In this document: piece after piece, positions 28,557 to 38,034 of the stretch | How positions within the stretch are numbered: position 1 is the first letter of the stretch | How the letters are laid out: each line of letters opens with the position of its first letter | Source: DASPPM01 sp052143835 | Lineage (GTDB): Bacteria > Pseudomonadota > Alphaproteobacteria > JACZXZ01 | Assembly: GCA_052143835.1 (NCBI GenBank) | Contig: JBKQRV010000005.1 | Span: 1 to 64,000, forward strand | DNA: 64,000 nt | Direction: 5' to 3' | The notes under the pieces: generated by a model | The model's database searches: none | Told to the model about the DNA's origin: nothing | What the model saw: the letters and a program-made list of their open reading frames with translations, nothing else | Position numbers and translations under genes: made by a program

Positions 28557-29831
28557 TCAACGCCGCACGCTTCTGCCGGCGTAGCGGGCCGCCGGGCCCA
28601 ACTCCTCCTCGATGCGGATGAGCTGGTTGTATTTGGCGAGACGTTCGGAGCGCGTGAGCGATCCCGTCTTGATCTGGCCGCAGTTGGTGGCGACCGCCAA
28701 GTCGGCGATGGTGGTGTCCTCGGTTTCGCCCGAGCGGTGCGAGATGACCACCCGGTAGCCCGCGTGCTGGGCGATTTCGACGGTTTCGAGCGTCTCGGAA
28801 AGGGTGCCGATCTGGTTCAGCTTGACGAGGATGGCGTTGGCCAGGCCCTTCTCGATGCCCGCGCGCAGGCGCGCCGGGTTGGTCACGAAGATATCGTCCC
28901 CGACGATTTGAATCTTCTTGCCGAGTGCGGCGGTGAGCTCGGCCCAGCCGGCAAAATCGCCTTCGGCCATGCCGTCCTCGAGCGAGATGATCGGATAGCG
29001 GCGCACGAGCGCCTCGTAGTACTTGACCATGCCGGCGGCATCGAGCTTCTTGCCCTCGCCTTCCAGCACGTATTTGCCCTTGCGGTGAAACTCGTTCGCC
29101 GCCGCATCGAGGGCCAAGGCGATCTCCTCGCCCGGGCGATAGCCGGCCGCCTCGATCGCCTTCACGATGAAGCCGAGCGCCTCATCGGCACTCTTGAGGT
29201 TGGGCGCCATGCCGCCCTCGTCGCCGACATTGGTATTGTGGCCCGCCTCCTTGAGCCGCTTCTTGAGCGCCTGGAAGACCTCGGAGCCCATGCGCACGGC
29301 GTCGGCCACGCTCGCGGCCGAGAGCGGCATGATCATGAACTCCTGGATGTCGATCGCGTTGTCCGCGTGCGCGCCGCCGTTGACGATGTTCATTTGCGGC
29401 ACGGGAAGGGTGCGCGCCGAGACCCCGCCGATGTAGCGGTAGAGCGGCAAGCCGCGCTCCTCGGCGGCGGCGCGCGCGGCGGCGAGGCTCACGCCCAGGA
29501 TGGCGTTGGCGCCGAGCCGGCTCTTGTTGGGCGTGCCGTCGAGCTTGATCATGAGGTGGTCGAGATGCTCCTGCTCCTCGGCCTCGAGGCCGGAGAGCGC
29601 GTCGAAGATCTCGCCCTCGACCGCGACGATCGCCTGGAGCACGCCCTTGCCGCCGTAGCGCGCCTTGTCGCCGTCGCGCAGCTCGACCGCCTCGTGCTTA
29701 CCGGTGGAGGCCCCGGACGGCACCGCGGCGCGGCCGATCGTGCCCGTCTCGAGCTCCACATCGACCTCGACGGTCGGATTGCCGCGGCTGTCGAGAATTT
29801 CGCGGGCACGGATGTCGGTGATGGCGGTCAT
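28557..29831 (-). CDS. eno: Enolase
   Basis: Interconverts 2-phosphoglycerate and phosphoenolpyruvate. The 424-residue product starts MTAITDIRAREILDSRGNPT and has catalytic Glu/Lys regions (KLNQIGTLSET), Mg ligands in LEDGMAEGD and VGDDIFVTN, and SHRSGETEDTTIADLAVA. Length is typical. It lies after kdsA on the minus strand with a 110-base gap and is followed by ftsB after 194 bases. Confidence 0.98.
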   Translation of the reverse strand: MTAITDIRAREILDSRGNPTVEVDVELETGTIGRAAVPSGASTGKHEAVELRDGDKARYGGKGVLQAIVAVEGEIFDALSGLEAEEQEHLDHLMIKLDGTPNKSRLGANAILGVSLAAARAAAEERGLPLYRYIGGVSARTLPVPQMNIVNGGAHADNAIDIQEFMIMPLSAASVADAVRMGSEVFQALKKRLKEAGHNTNVGDEGGMAPNLKSADEALGFIVKAIEAAGYRPGEEIALALDAAANEFHRKGKYVLEGEGKKLDAAGMVKYYEALVRRYPIISLEDGMAEGDFAGWAELTAALGKKIQIVGDDIFVTNPARLRAGIEKGLANAILVKLNQIGTLSETLETVEIAQHAGYRVVISHRSGETEDTTIADLAVATNCGQIKTGSLTRSERLAKYNQLIRIEEELGPAARYAGRSVRR

Positions 29832-29941
29832 GACACGCTCCCCGAATGGGATGAGGTGCTGCTAAGAGGATTGGCGCGAGAGAGATAGCGACCGCGGCCC
29901 GCAGACGCAAGCGGGACGGCAGGCGGCGCTCCGCTTGCGCG

Positions 29942-30784
29942 TCAAATCTCGATCGGCTTCGCCTTGGCGATGCGGTCGAGCTCGAGCAGGGTTTCGAGCA
30001 GCGCCGGCAGGTCCTTGAGCTTGATCATGTTGGGGCCGTCGGAGGGGGCGTGATCGGGGTCCTGATGCGTCTCCATGAAGAGGGCGGCTATGCCGACCGC
30101 CACGGCGGCCCGCGCCAGCACGGGCACGTGCTGCCGCTCGCCCCCGCTCTTGCTCCCCTGCCCGCCCGGCTGCTGCACCGAGTGGGTGGCGTCGAAAACC
30201 ACGGGATAGCCCGTCTTCGCCATGATCGGCAGCGCGCGCATGTCGGAGACGAGCGTGTTGTAGCCGAAGGACACGCCGCGCTCGGTCACGAGCACCTCGT
30301 GATTGCCCTCGTGGGTGATCTTGGCGATGACGTTCGCCATGTCCCAAGGGGCGAGGAACTGCCCCTTCTTGACGTTGATGGCGCGTCCCGTGCGCGCGGC
30401 GGCGACCAGGAGATCGGTCTGCCGGCAGAGGTAGGCAGGAATCTGCAGCACGTCCGCCGCCTGGGCCACGATCGCGCATTGGGGCGGCTCGTGCACGTCG
30501 GTCAAGACCGGGATGCCGCGGCTCTCGCGCACCTCGGCGAGGATGGGCAGGCTCTCGGACAGTCCGAGGCCGCGCGGGCTCGTGAGCGAAGTGCGGTTCG
30601 CCTTGTCGAAAGAGGTCTTGTAGATGAGGCCGATGCCGAGCTTCGCCGCGATCTCCTTGAGGGCGAGCGACATCTCGAGCGCGTGCGCGCGCGACTCGAG
30701 CGCGCACGGCCCGGCAATGAGGGTGAGCGGCCGGTCGTTGCCGATGTTGAGTTCGCCGATGCGCACGTGGCGCGGGGTTGTCAT
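29942..30784 (-). CDS. kdsA: 3-deoxy-D-manno-octulosonate 8-phosphate synthase
   Basis: Condenses arabinose 5-phosphate with phosphoenolpyruvate for KDO in lipopolysaccharide. The 280-residue product has LIAGPCALESRAHAL near the N-terminus, FDKANRTS, TDVHEPPQ and FDATHSVQQPGG. The ATG at 30784 was chosen because the in-frame extension to 30922 runs into the palindromic repeat at 30814-30950 and is not protein-like. It is the next gene after pyrG on the same strand, an order common in proteobacteria. Confidence 0.97.
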   Translation of the reverse strand: MTTPRHVRIGELNIGNDRPLTLIAGPCALESRAHALEMSLALKEIAAKLGIGLIYKTSFDKANRTSLTSPRGLGLSESLPILAEVRESRGIPVLTDVHEPPQCAIVAQAADVLQIPAYLCRQTDLLVAAARTGRAINVKKGQFLAPWDMANVIAKITHEGNHEVLVTERGVSFGYNTLVSDMRALPIMAKTGYPVVFDATHSVQQPGGQGSKSGGERQHVPVLARAAVAVGIAALFMETHQDPDHAPSDGPNMIKLKDLPALLETLLELDRIAKAKPIEI

Positions 30785-30813
30785 CTGAGGCTCGCTCGTT
30801 CGTACCGTGCTAT

Positions 30814-30950
30814 CCCTCACCCTCCCATCGCTCTGCGATGGGTCCCTCCCTCTCCCGTAAACGGGAGAGGGGATTTGTGCGCGACTTCCCCTCGCCCGCA
30901 TGCGGGAGAGGGAGGGGCCCATGACCGCAAGGTCATGGGAGGGTGAGGGA
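30814..30950. repeat. 137-bp composite palindromic intergenic repeat
   Basis: The outer arms TCCCTCACCCTCCCAT and ATGGGAGGGTGAGGGA pair exactly. Inside are smaller hairpins: one at each outer edge (CCCATCGCTCTGCGATGGG and its counterpart around 30918-30939) and two central ones built on CTCTCCCG/CGGGAGAG. It fills most of the gap between pyrG and kdsA. The structure is that of a dispersed REP/BIME-like non-coding repeat. It may also attenuate pyrG to kdsA read-through. Confidence 0.85.
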
Positions 30951-31006
30951 GCTTGCAGCTCCTAGACTTATACGAAGCCCGGCCGCGCAACCAGCGTAAA
31001 GCGCGT

Positions 31007-32635
31007 CTACACCAGCCGGCTCTGGTCCACCGCCGCCTTGATGAAGGAGGTGAAGAGCGGGTGCGGCTCGAGCGGTTTCGACTTGAGCTCGGGGTGGAAC
31101 TGCACGCCGATGAACCAGCGGTGGTCGGGGATCTCGACGATCTCCGGCAGCTCGCCGTCGGGTGACATGCCGGAGAAGCGCAGGCCCGCGCCCTCGAGCT
31201 GGCCCTTGTAGTTGATGTTCACCTCGTAGCGGTGACGGTGGCGCTCGCTGATCTGGTCGAGGCCGTAGGCCTCGTGCACACGGCTCCCCTTCGCGAGCAC
31301 GCAATCGTAGGCGCCGAGCCGCATGGTGCCGCCGAGATTGTCGCCGATGGCGCGGTGCTCGAGCACGTTGCCGCGCATCCATTCGGTCAACAGGCCGACG
31401 ACCGGATGCTTGGCCGGGCCGAACTCGGTCGAGCCGGCGCCCTCGAGCCCGGCCACGTGCCGCGCCACCTCGATGACGGCCATCTGCATGCCGAAGCAAA
31501 TGCCGAAGTAGGGCACCTGGCGCTCGCGCGCGAAACGGGCTGCCTGGATTTTGCCCTCCGAGCCGCGCTCTCCGAAGCCGCCCGGCACCAGGATGCCATG
31601 CACGCCCTCGAGGTGGTGGATGGTGTCGTCCCGCTCGAAGATCTCGGAATCGATCCAGTTCATGTTGACGCGCACGTGATTGGCGACGCCGCCATGCGCA
31701 AGCGCCTCAGAGAGCGACTTGTAGGCGTCGAGCAGGTGCGTGTATTTGCCGACCACCGCGATCGTCACCTCGCCTTCGGGCTTGCGGATGCGCTCGACGA
31801 TGCTTTGCCAGCGCGCGAGATCGGGCTCGCCCTCCTGCCGGATGCCGAAATGCTTGACGACCTGGGTGTCGAATCCCTCGGCGTGGTAGCGCAGCGGCAC
31901 CTCGTAGATGGTGGGGACGTCGAGGGCCTGGATGACGCTCTCCTCGCGCACGTTGCAGAAGAGGGCGATCTTGCGCCGCTCGCTCGTTGGAATCGGCCGC
32001 TCGCTGCGGCAGAGGATGACGTCGGGCTTGATGCCCACGCTCTGCAGCTCCTTGACCGAGTGTTGCGTCGGCTTGGTCTTGAGCTCGTGCGAGCTCGCGA
32101 TGTAGGGCACCAGCGTCAGGTGCACGAACATGCTTCGCTCGGGCCCGAGCTCGTTGCCGAGCTGGCGGATCGCCTCGAGGAAGGGCAGCCCCTCGATGTC
32201 GCCCACCGTGCCGCCGATCTCGCACAGCACGAAGTCCGCACCCCCGGCGTCCGCCAGGATGAAGTCCTTGATCGCGTCCGTGATGTGGGGGATGACCTGG
32301 ACCGTGGCGCCGAGATAGTCGCCGCGGCGCTCGCGCGCGATGACGTCCGAATAGATGCGCCCCGTCGTGATGTTGTCGCTGCGCCGCGAGGCGACGCCGG
32401 TGAAGCGCTCGTAATGGCCGAGGTCGAGGTCGGTCTCCGCCCCGTCATCGGTGACGTAGACCTCGCCGTGCTGATACGGGCTCATCGTCCCCGGATCGAC
32501 GTTGATGTAGGGATCGAGCTTGCGCAGGCGCACGGTGAAGCCACGGGCCTGGAGGAGCGCTCCGAGTGCCGCCGACGCTATGCCCTTGCCGAGAGAGGAG
32601 ACCACGCCGCCGGTAATGAAGATGTACCGCTGCAT
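31007..32635 (-). CDS. pyrG: CTP synthase
   Basis: Makes CTP from UTP, ATP and glutamine. The 542-residue product has an N-terminal synthetase domain with ITGGVVSSLGKGIASAALG and YINVDPGTMSPYQHGEVYV, and a C-terminal class I glutamine amidotransferase domain with the nucleophile Cys in YFGICFGMQ near residue 390 and the partner His in VQFHPEL. Length is standard. It lies downstream of secG on the same strand with a 91-base gap. Confidence 0.98.
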   Translation of the reverse strand: MQRYIFITGGVVSSLGKGIASAALGALLQARGFTVRLRKLDPYINVDPGTMSPYQHGEVYVTDDGAETDLDLGHYERFTGVASRRSDNITTGRIYSDVIARERRGDYLGATVQVIPHITDAIKDFILADAGGADFVLCEIGGTVGDIEGLPFLEAIRQLGNELGPERSMFVHLTLVPYIASSHELKTKPTQHSVKELQSVGIKPDVILCRSERPIPTSERRKIALFCNVREESVIQALDVPTIYEVPLRYHAEGFDTQVVKHFGIRQEGEPDLARWQSIVERIRKPEGEVTIAVVGKYTHLLDAYKSLSEALAHGGVANHVRVNMNWIDSEIFERDDTIHHLEGVHGILVPGGFGERGSEGKIQAARFARERQVPYFGICFGMQMAVIEVARHVAGLEGAGSTEFGPAKHPVVGLLTEWMRGNVLEHRAIGDNLGGTMRLGAYDCVLAKGSRVHEAYGLDQISERHRHRYEVNINYKGQLEGAGLRFSGMSPDGELPEIVEIPDHRWFIGVQFHPELKSKPLEPHPLFTSFIKAAVDQSRLV

Positions 32636-32726
32636 GGGCCATCATTATAGCATCCCCGAGCGGCAAGCCAACGTGAAAGAAGCGGTGGCATGGCCGGCTC
32701 GCGAAAAATCCTGCTTGACAGCGCTG

Positions 32727-33110
32727 CTATTGGCCGATCGGCGGCGCCGGCGTCTTGGGGGCCGCGGGGGCCGAAGGTGCCGCTGGGGTGGCGGGGGCCG
32801 ACGCCGGCGCGGGAGCCGCCGGAGCCTGCTCGATCGGTGCGGCATGCCTAGACGGTTGGTCGAGAATCGAGCGCTGCTCGGGCGTGCGGCCCGCGAGCCA
32901 GGCGAGCCCCAGGCTCGTCAACATGAAGCAGAGGGCGAGCACGGCGGTCGCGCGCGTCAGGAGGTTGGCGGCACCGCGCCCGGTCATGAAGCCGCTCATG
33001 CCCCCGCCGCCGCCAATGCCGAGCGCTCCGCCCTCGCTCCGTTGCAGCAGCACGACGGCGATGAGCGCTACCGCCAAGATGACATGGATGACGACGAGGA
33101 CTGCCTGCAT
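32727..33110 (-). CDS. secG: Protein translocase subunit SecG
   Basis: Small inner-membrane subunit of the SecYEG channel. The 127-residue product has transmembrane segments near 3-22 and 52-72 joined by the typical glycine-rich loop (GIGGGGGMSGFMTGRGAAN). The C-terminal tail is long and Ala/Pro-rich, as in many alphaproteobacteria. The ATG at 33110 starts the first helix; the frame upstream is spurious. It follows tpiA by 76 bases. Confidence 0.93.
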   Translation of the reverse strand: MQAVLVVIHVILAVALIAVVLLQRSEGGALGIGGGGGMSGFMTGRGAANLLTRATAVLALCFMLTSLGLAWLAGRTPEQRSILDQPSRHAAPIEQAPAAPAPASAPATPAAPSAPAAPKTPAPPIGQ

Positions 33111-33186
33111 TGTCGCGACTCGCGAGGATTTGCCGCCCAAAGGGCCGGTGGCCGAGTGGCTATGTAGTGCCTTCCGGCGCTTTGCG

Positions 33187-33954
33187 CTAGGGAATTGATT
33201 GGGCAATCGCCCAGAACGCTGCGGCATCCAGGCTGGCCCCGCCGACCAGGGCGCCGTCCACATCGGGCGCGCGCAGAATCTCGCGCGCGTTTTGCGCCTT
33301 GACCGAGCCGCCGTAGAGGATGCGCATCTCTTCGCCATCCGCCGTGCGGCCGGCAAGTGCTCGGCGGATGAGGCCGTGCATCGCCGCGATGTCGGAGCCG
33401 GTCGGCGTTCGCCCGCTGCCGATCGCCCACACGGGCTCGTAGGCCACGACCGTGTTGGCCGCGCTTACCGATTCAGGCAGCGATTGGGCGAGCTGCCGGC
33501 CGACCACGGCAGCGGCCGCGCCGGAAAGGCGCGCCGCCTCGCGCTCGCCCACGCAAACGATGGCGATGAGGCCGGCACGGTGCGCGGCGGCCGCCTTGGC
33601 GCGCACGATTGCGCTGCCCTCGCCGTGGTCGGCGCGCCGCTCGGAATGGCCGACGATGACGTAGCGGCAACCCGCCTCCTTCAGCATCTCGGCGCTGAGG
33701 TCGCCGGTATGCGCCCCGCTCGGCTCGGCGTGGCAGTCCTGGCCGCCGACCGCAATTGAGCTCCCTGCCAAGATCCGCGCCACGCGCGCGATCAAGGTCG
33801 CGGGCGGCGCCACCACGAGATCAGCGCGCGGTCTTGGCCCTTGCCGCAGCCGTGCCAAGAGCTCGCGCGCCAGCGCCAGCCCATCGAGCCCGGCACCGCC
33901 CGGCCCGAGCCCGTTCATCTTCCAGTTTCCCGCAATCAATGCGCGACGTGCCAT
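33187..33954 (-). CDS. tpiA: Triosephosphate isomerase
   Basis: Interconverts dihydroxyacetone phosphate and glyceraldehyde 3-phosphate. The 255-residue TIM barrel has catalytic Lys in AGNWKMNG, His in VIVGHSERR and Glu in VVAYEPVWAIGSG, plus the phosphate loop ILYGGSVKAQN. It is the first gene of the tpiA-secG-pyrG-kdsA-eno run and is divergent from the deacetylase gene. Confidence 0.98.
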   Translation of the reverse strand: MARRALIAGNWKMNGLGPGGAGLDGLALARELLARLRQGPRPRADLVVAPPATLIARVARILAGSSIAVGGQDCHAEPSGAHTGDLSAEMLKEAGCRYVIVGHSERRADHGEGSAIVRAKAAAAHRAGLIAIVCVGEREAARLSGAAAAVVGRQLAQSLPESVSAANTVVAYEPVWAIGSGRTPTGSDIAAMHGLIRRALAGRTADGEEMRILYGGSVKAQNAREILRAPDVDGALVGGASLDAAAFWAIAQSIP

Positions 33955-34126
33955 GAAAGAGTGCCGCAGCCAGGAATGGGATGCCTCGCCCCCGGGACCG
34001 TGGGTGGCGCCTCTCTAGCATGCCCCATAAGCGCCGCGCCAGGGCGAGGGCGTCGCGGCGAGCCGGTTTACACCGCCGCTCACCGCATAATAGTCTCGCT
34101 CATCGCAAGCGGGGGGAGAAGCCGTC

Positions 34127-34981
34127 ATGACAGCCGAGAGCGTTCCGGTACGTTGGCCCAACGGCGCCCAATGTGCGGTTTGCCTGACCTTCGATTTCGA
34201 CGCCGAGTCGCTCTGGCTCGGCAAGGAGCCGGAGAACGCGGAGCTGCTGGCGACCCTCTCGCTCGGAGGCTACGGCGCCAAGGTCGGCATCGTCAAAATC
34301 CTCGAGCTGCTCAAGGCGGAGGGTCTCAAGGCGACCTTTTTCACGCCCGGCTGGACGGTCGACAACCACACCGGCCGCGTCGAGACGATCCTCCGCGACG
34401 GCCACGAGCTCGCGCATCACGGCTACCTGCATTATCGCCCCGACCCCGCCCGGCCCGAGCAGATCATCGAGGAGCTCGAGCGCGGGCTCGATGCCATGAA
34501 GCGCCACTTCGGCCTGCGCCCGAAAGGTTATCGGCCGCCCAGCAGCGAATCATGCCATTTCCTGCTGGAAGCGCTCGTCGAGCGCGGCTTCGTGTACAAC
34601 AGCTGCTTCAAGGACGACGTCCACCCCTATCGCCATCGGCTGCGCGACGGGCGCGCCGGCCCCATCGAGCTGCCGGAGCATCCCTCGCTCGACGACTGGA
34701 ACTTCGGCGCCACGCATTTGCGTGCGCCGCGGCCGCTCTTCACCCGCGAGCACGTGCTGTCGATCTGGCAGGACGAGTTTCGAGCGATCTACGAGATGGG
34801 TGGGGTCTTCGTCCTGGTCATGCATCCGCAAGTGACCGGCCGGCCGATGCGCTTGGGCATTCTGCGGGATTTCCTGGCCTTCACGCGGCGCTTTCCCAAG
34901 CTTTGGTACGCCACGGGCAGCGAGGTGGCGGGCGCCTTCGCGCTCCAGGAGAAGGAGCGGAAAAGCCAGGCCGCGGAATGA
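34127..34981 (+). CDS. Polysaccharide deacetylase family protein (NodB-like fold)
   Basis: The 284-residue protein has the NodB-like motif 1 TFDFDAE (catalytic base and metal Asp), motif 2 HHGYLH (metal histidines) and motif 3 RPPSSES. There is no signal peptide, so it is probably cytosolic. Cytosolic members of this group often deacylate or deformylate small molecules such as allantoin-type compounds rather than polysaccharide, so the substrate is open. GGGGGAGAA precedes the ATG. It lies next to a polyamine-type ABC importer. Confidence 0.8.
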   Translation: MTAESVPVRWPNGAQCAVCLTFDFDAESLWLGKEPENAELLATLSLGGYGAKVGIVKILELLKAEGLKATFFTPGWTVDNHTGRVETILRDGHELAHHGYLHYRPDPARPEQIIEELERGLDAMKRHFGLRPKGYRPPSSESCHFLLEALVERGFVYNSCFKDDVHPYRHRLRDGRAGPIELPEHPSLDDWNFGATHLRAPRPLFTREHVLSIWQDEFRAIYEMGGVFVLVMHPQVTGRPMRLGILRDFLAFTRRFPKLWYATGSEVAGAFALQEKERKSQAAE

Positions 34982-34989
34982 GACGGCCG

Positions 34990-35041
34990 GTACCTCGGCG
35001 GAGCCGCCTCCGGCCCGCGGAGAGCAGCTTCCGCCGAGTAC
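34990..35041. terminator. Hairpin between convergent genes (likely bidirectional terminator)
   Basis: GTACCTCGGCGGA (34990-35002) pairs with TCCGCCGAGTAC (35030-35041) with one unpaired base. It lies in the 73-base gap between the plus-strand deacetylase stop and the minus-strand binding-protein stop. There is no long T run, so factor-dependent termination is possible. Confidence 0.55.
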
Positions 35042-35054
35042 GGTCTCATCGCCC

Positions 35055-36170
35055 TCAGGACGACACCATTTCCAGATACTGGTTGAGCGCCGTCGCGCTA
35101 TTGGCCGCGTACCACTCGGGATCGGCCAAGACCTGCTTGGCGTAATTGTCCGGCGAGCCGGGGTCGAGCGGCTTGAGCTCGGCCGGAACGAGGGCCGCCG
35201 CCGCCGGATTGACCGGCCCGTTGCCGATCATCTTGAAAAGCTCGACTTGCTCCGCGGGGTCCTGCGTGGAGGCGATGAACCTCATGGCGTCGCTGCCGCC
35301 TTTGCTGCCCTTCGGCACCAGCCAGGCCCCGATCCAGACGCTCGCCTGGTTGAAGGTGAAGTCGATGCGTCCCTTGCTCTCGTCCTTGAGCACCGTGCAG
35401 CGCGTGTTCCACATATTGCCCATGACCACTTCGCCGTCGCGGAAGGCCTGTTGGCTCTCGGCACCGTTGGCCCAGAAGATGACTTGCTCCTTGATCGAGC
35501 GGATCTTGTCGAGCGCACGCTTGACGTCGAGGGGATAGAGCTTCTTGGGATCGACGCCGTCGCCGATGAGCGCCGCCTCGAGCTGCCCGTCGATGTACTT
35601 GCGCAGCATGCGCTTGCCGGGAAAATCCTTGAGATTGAAGAAATCCTTCCAGCCCGTCGGCACCCGACCGCCCCATGCCTTGCTGTCGTAGACCAGCGGA
35701 TAGGAATAGATGTAGCTGCCGACCGCCCATTTGCCGGCGTGCTCCGGGCGCACCTTTCCTTTGTCGACGATGCCGTAGTCGATCTCGTCGAGCAGGTTCT
35801 GCCGCCCGAGCTCGACGGCCGCCGCAAGGTTGCGGTCGACCACGTCCCAGCCGACCTTGCCGCTCTCGACCATGGCCTTGATCTTCCCGGACGTCGGTCC
35901 GGTGCCGTCGATCACGACCTTGATCGCGGGGTTCTTGGCCATGAACGGCTCGACCCAGGCCTTGTTGAAGGCCGCGATGGCGTCGCCGCCGAAATTGCAC
36001 AGCACCAGCTCCTTGCCCTCTGCCGAAGCCGGCGTGATCTTGAACAGCGCTGGCGAAAGCCCGAGCGCCGCGCAAGCCGCGAGAAATCCACGTCGGCTGA
36101 CGGGCCTGCCGGCAAGCCACTCCCGCAAGAGCTCGATGCTGTCGCGCGCGAATCCCGAATCCTGTTCCAT
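35055..36170 (-). CDS. Polyamine/opine-type ABC transporter substrate-binding protein (Tat-exported)
   Basis: The 371-residue protein belongs to the PotD/PotF-like family of periplasmic binding proteins. Residues 27-45 form a twin-arginine signal (SRRGFLAACAALGLSPALF), followed by KELVLCNFGGDAIAAFNKAW. GGGGAGAA precedes the ATG at 36170. It is divergent from two permease genes starting 171 bases away, so both directions are probably controlled from that shared gap. Ligand unknown; a polyamine or small cationic compound is the family expectation. Confidence 0.85.
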   Translation of the reverse strand: MEQDSGFARDSIELLREWLAGRPVSRRGFLAACAALGLSPALFKITPASAEGKELVLCNFGGDAIAAFNKAWVEPFMAKNPAIKVVIDGTGPTSGKIKAMVESGKVGWDVVDRNLAAAVELGRQNLLDEIDYGIVDKGKVRPEHAGKWAVGSYIYSYPLVYDSKAWGGRVPTGWKDFFNLKDFPGKRMLRKYIDGQLEAALIGDGVDPKKLYPLDVKRALDKIRSIKEQVIFWANGAESQQAFRDGEVVMGNMWNTRCTVLKDESKGRIDFTFNQASVWIGAWLVPKGSKGGSDAMRFIASTQDPAEQVELFKMIGNGPVNPAAAALVPAELKPLDPGSPDNYAKQVLADPEWYAANSATALNQYLEMVSS

Positions 36171-36340
36171 CGTTCTCCCCTTTCGCGATTGCTCCCCAGC
36201 CGAATTGTCTTTGCGCTCGGATTGTCCTTGCGCGCTTTTGGCGCGGCACTGGGCCGACCTTGTCACGGTGCTCTGGCGTATAGCAGAATTTTCGCTAGAC
36301 TGAAATCGCCGGCCCGCCGCGCGACACGGGCGCGGCAGCT

Positions 36341-37195
36341 GTGACGGGGGAGGGCTTGGGCAGGAATTTCGGCAGCGCCGCCTATTGGCCCCTCATCCTC
36401 GTGCCCCTGGCCCTGCTCGTGGTCTTTTATCTCTACCCCCTGAGCCAAGTGCTGTGGATCAGCGTCTCGGAGCCGAGGCTCGGGCTCGGGAACTACGCGC
36501 TGCTTTTCACCAACGGCGCCGTACAGCACATCCTGTGGATCACCGCGCGGGTCTGCCTGATCACCACCGCGATCACCATGGTCCTCGGCTACGTCGTTGC
36601 CTACGCGATCCTCCACGTGTCGCGCACGCACGAGGCCTGGATGCTCTTCTTCGTGCTGCTGTCCTTCTGGATCTCGGTCCTGGTGCGGGCGTTTGCCTGG
36701 GTCGCCATCCTGCATCCCGGCGGGTTGCTCAACTCGATGCTGCTCGCGGCGGGGATCATCGACCGGCCGCTTCCGCTCGTGCGCAACGAGTTCGGCGTCA
36801 TCGTCGGCATGACCCATTACATGATTCCCTACGCCGTGCTGCCGCTTTACGTGAACATGAAGGGCATCGACAAGCGTCTCGTGCCGGCGGCGCGCGGGCT
36901 CGGGGCGTCGGCACTGCAGGCCTTCGCGAGAGTCCATCTGCCCTTGAGCCTGCCCGGTATCGTCGGTGCCGGCATCCTTGTCTTCATCTTCTCGCTCGGC
37001 TTCTTCGTGACGCCTGCGATCCTGGGCGGCGGCCGCGTCGTGATGATCGCCGAGTACATAGCGCTGCAAGTCGTCGAGACGCTGCAATGGGGCCTGGGCA
37101 CGATGCTCGCCACGAGCCTGCTCATCACGGTCTTCCTCATGCTGGCGCTGATGAGCCGCTTCGTCAGCCCGCGCAAGCTGTTCGGTGCGGCATGA
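36341..37195 (+). CDS. ABC transporter permease, PotB type
   Basis: The 284-residue inner-membrane protein has six predicted helices and the EAA loop with ARGLGASALQAFARVHLPLSLPG that docks the ATPase. The start is a GTG at 36341; a TTG at 36356 is also possible. It overlaps the second permease gene by 4 bases (ATGA). It pairs with the divergent binding protein at 35055. No ATP-binding gene lies in this cluster. Confidence 0.88.
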   Translation: MTGEGLGRNFGSAAYWPLILVPLALLVVFYLYPLSQVLWISVSEPRLGLGNYALLFTNGAVQHILWITARVCLITTAITMVLGYVVAYAILHVSRTHEAWMLFFVLLSFWISVLVRAFAWVAILHPGGLLNSMLLAAGIIDRPLPLVRNEFGVIVGMTHYMIPYAVLPLYVNMKGIDKRLVPAARGLGASALQAFARVHLPLSLPGIVGAGILVFIFSLGFFVTPAILGGGRVVMIAEYIALQVVETLQWGLGTMLATSLLITVFLMLALMSRFVSPRKLFGAA

Positions 37196-38034
37196 GCGGG
37201 CGGCGCATCAGCCTCGAGCTTGCGCTTGTGATCTGCCTCGCCTGGATCGTGCTGCTCTTCCTCGTGCTCCCGATGATCGTGGTCTTTCCCATCTCGCTCA
37301 CGCCCGAGCGCTATTTGTCGCTGCCGCACGGGACGATCTCGCTGCGGCATTATCAAGCGCTCCTCAACGATCCGAGCTGGATCAACAGCATCCTCCATAG
37401 CATCATCGTCGCGAGCTCGGCCTCCGCCTTGGCCATCCTCTTCGGAACGCTCGCCGCGATCGGCTGCTGGCGCGTTGCCAGCCGCTGGTCGGAGCTGCTG
37501 CGCTTCATCATGCTCGCCCCCATGATCGTGCCCGCGATCGTGCACGCGCTCGGCTTCTACCGCGTCTGGGCGAGCTGGGGACTGCTCGATACCTTCCCCG
37601 GACTGATCATCGCCCACGGCGTCAAGGGCCTGCCTTACGTGCTGATCACGGTGTCGGCGTCGCTCGCCAACTTCGATCTCCGCCTCGAGCAGGCGGCGCG
37701 CAACCTGGGGGCCTCGATCGCGCAGGCCATCCGCTACGTGATCGTCCCGAGCATTCTCCCCGGCATGCTGGCGGGCGGCTTCTTCGCCTTCATCCTCTCG
37801 TGGGACGAGATCGTGGTGACCCTCTTCCTCACCAGTCGCCACGTCTACACCTTGCCGCGCCGCATTTGGGACGGCATCCAGGACAACATCGACCCGGCGG
37901 TCGGCGCGGTCGCCACCATCCTCGTTCTTCTGACCTTTGCCGGGCTCATGGGGCACTTTGTGCTGCGCCGCCGCCGGGCGGCCCGGCTTGCGGCAGCCGC
38001 GGATAGGCAATCCGAGCACCTCGGCACGCTCTAA
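37192..38034 (+). CDS. ABC transporter permease, PotC type
   Basis: The 280-residue inner-membrane protein has about six helices and the EAA loop AARNLGASIAQAIRYVIVPSILPG. Its ATG overlaps the stop of the first permease. Together with that gene and the divergent binding protein it would make a PotBCD-like importer, but the ATPase must come from elsewhere in the genome. The next gene, ppiD, starts 175 bases on and is a separate unit. Confidence 0.88.
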   Translation: MSGRRISLELALVICLAWIVLLFLVLPMIVVFPISLTPERYLSLPHGTISLRHYQALLNDPSWINSILHSIIVASSASALAILFGTLAAIGCWRVASRWSELLRFIMLAPMIVPAIVHALGFYRVWASWGLLDTFPGLIIAHGVKGLPYVLITVSASLANFDLRLEQAARNLGASIAQAIRYVIVPSILPGMLAGGFFAFILSWDEIVVTLFLTSRHVYTLPRRIWDGIQDNIDPAVGAVATILVLLTFAGLMGHFVLRRRRAARLAAAADRQSEHLGTL

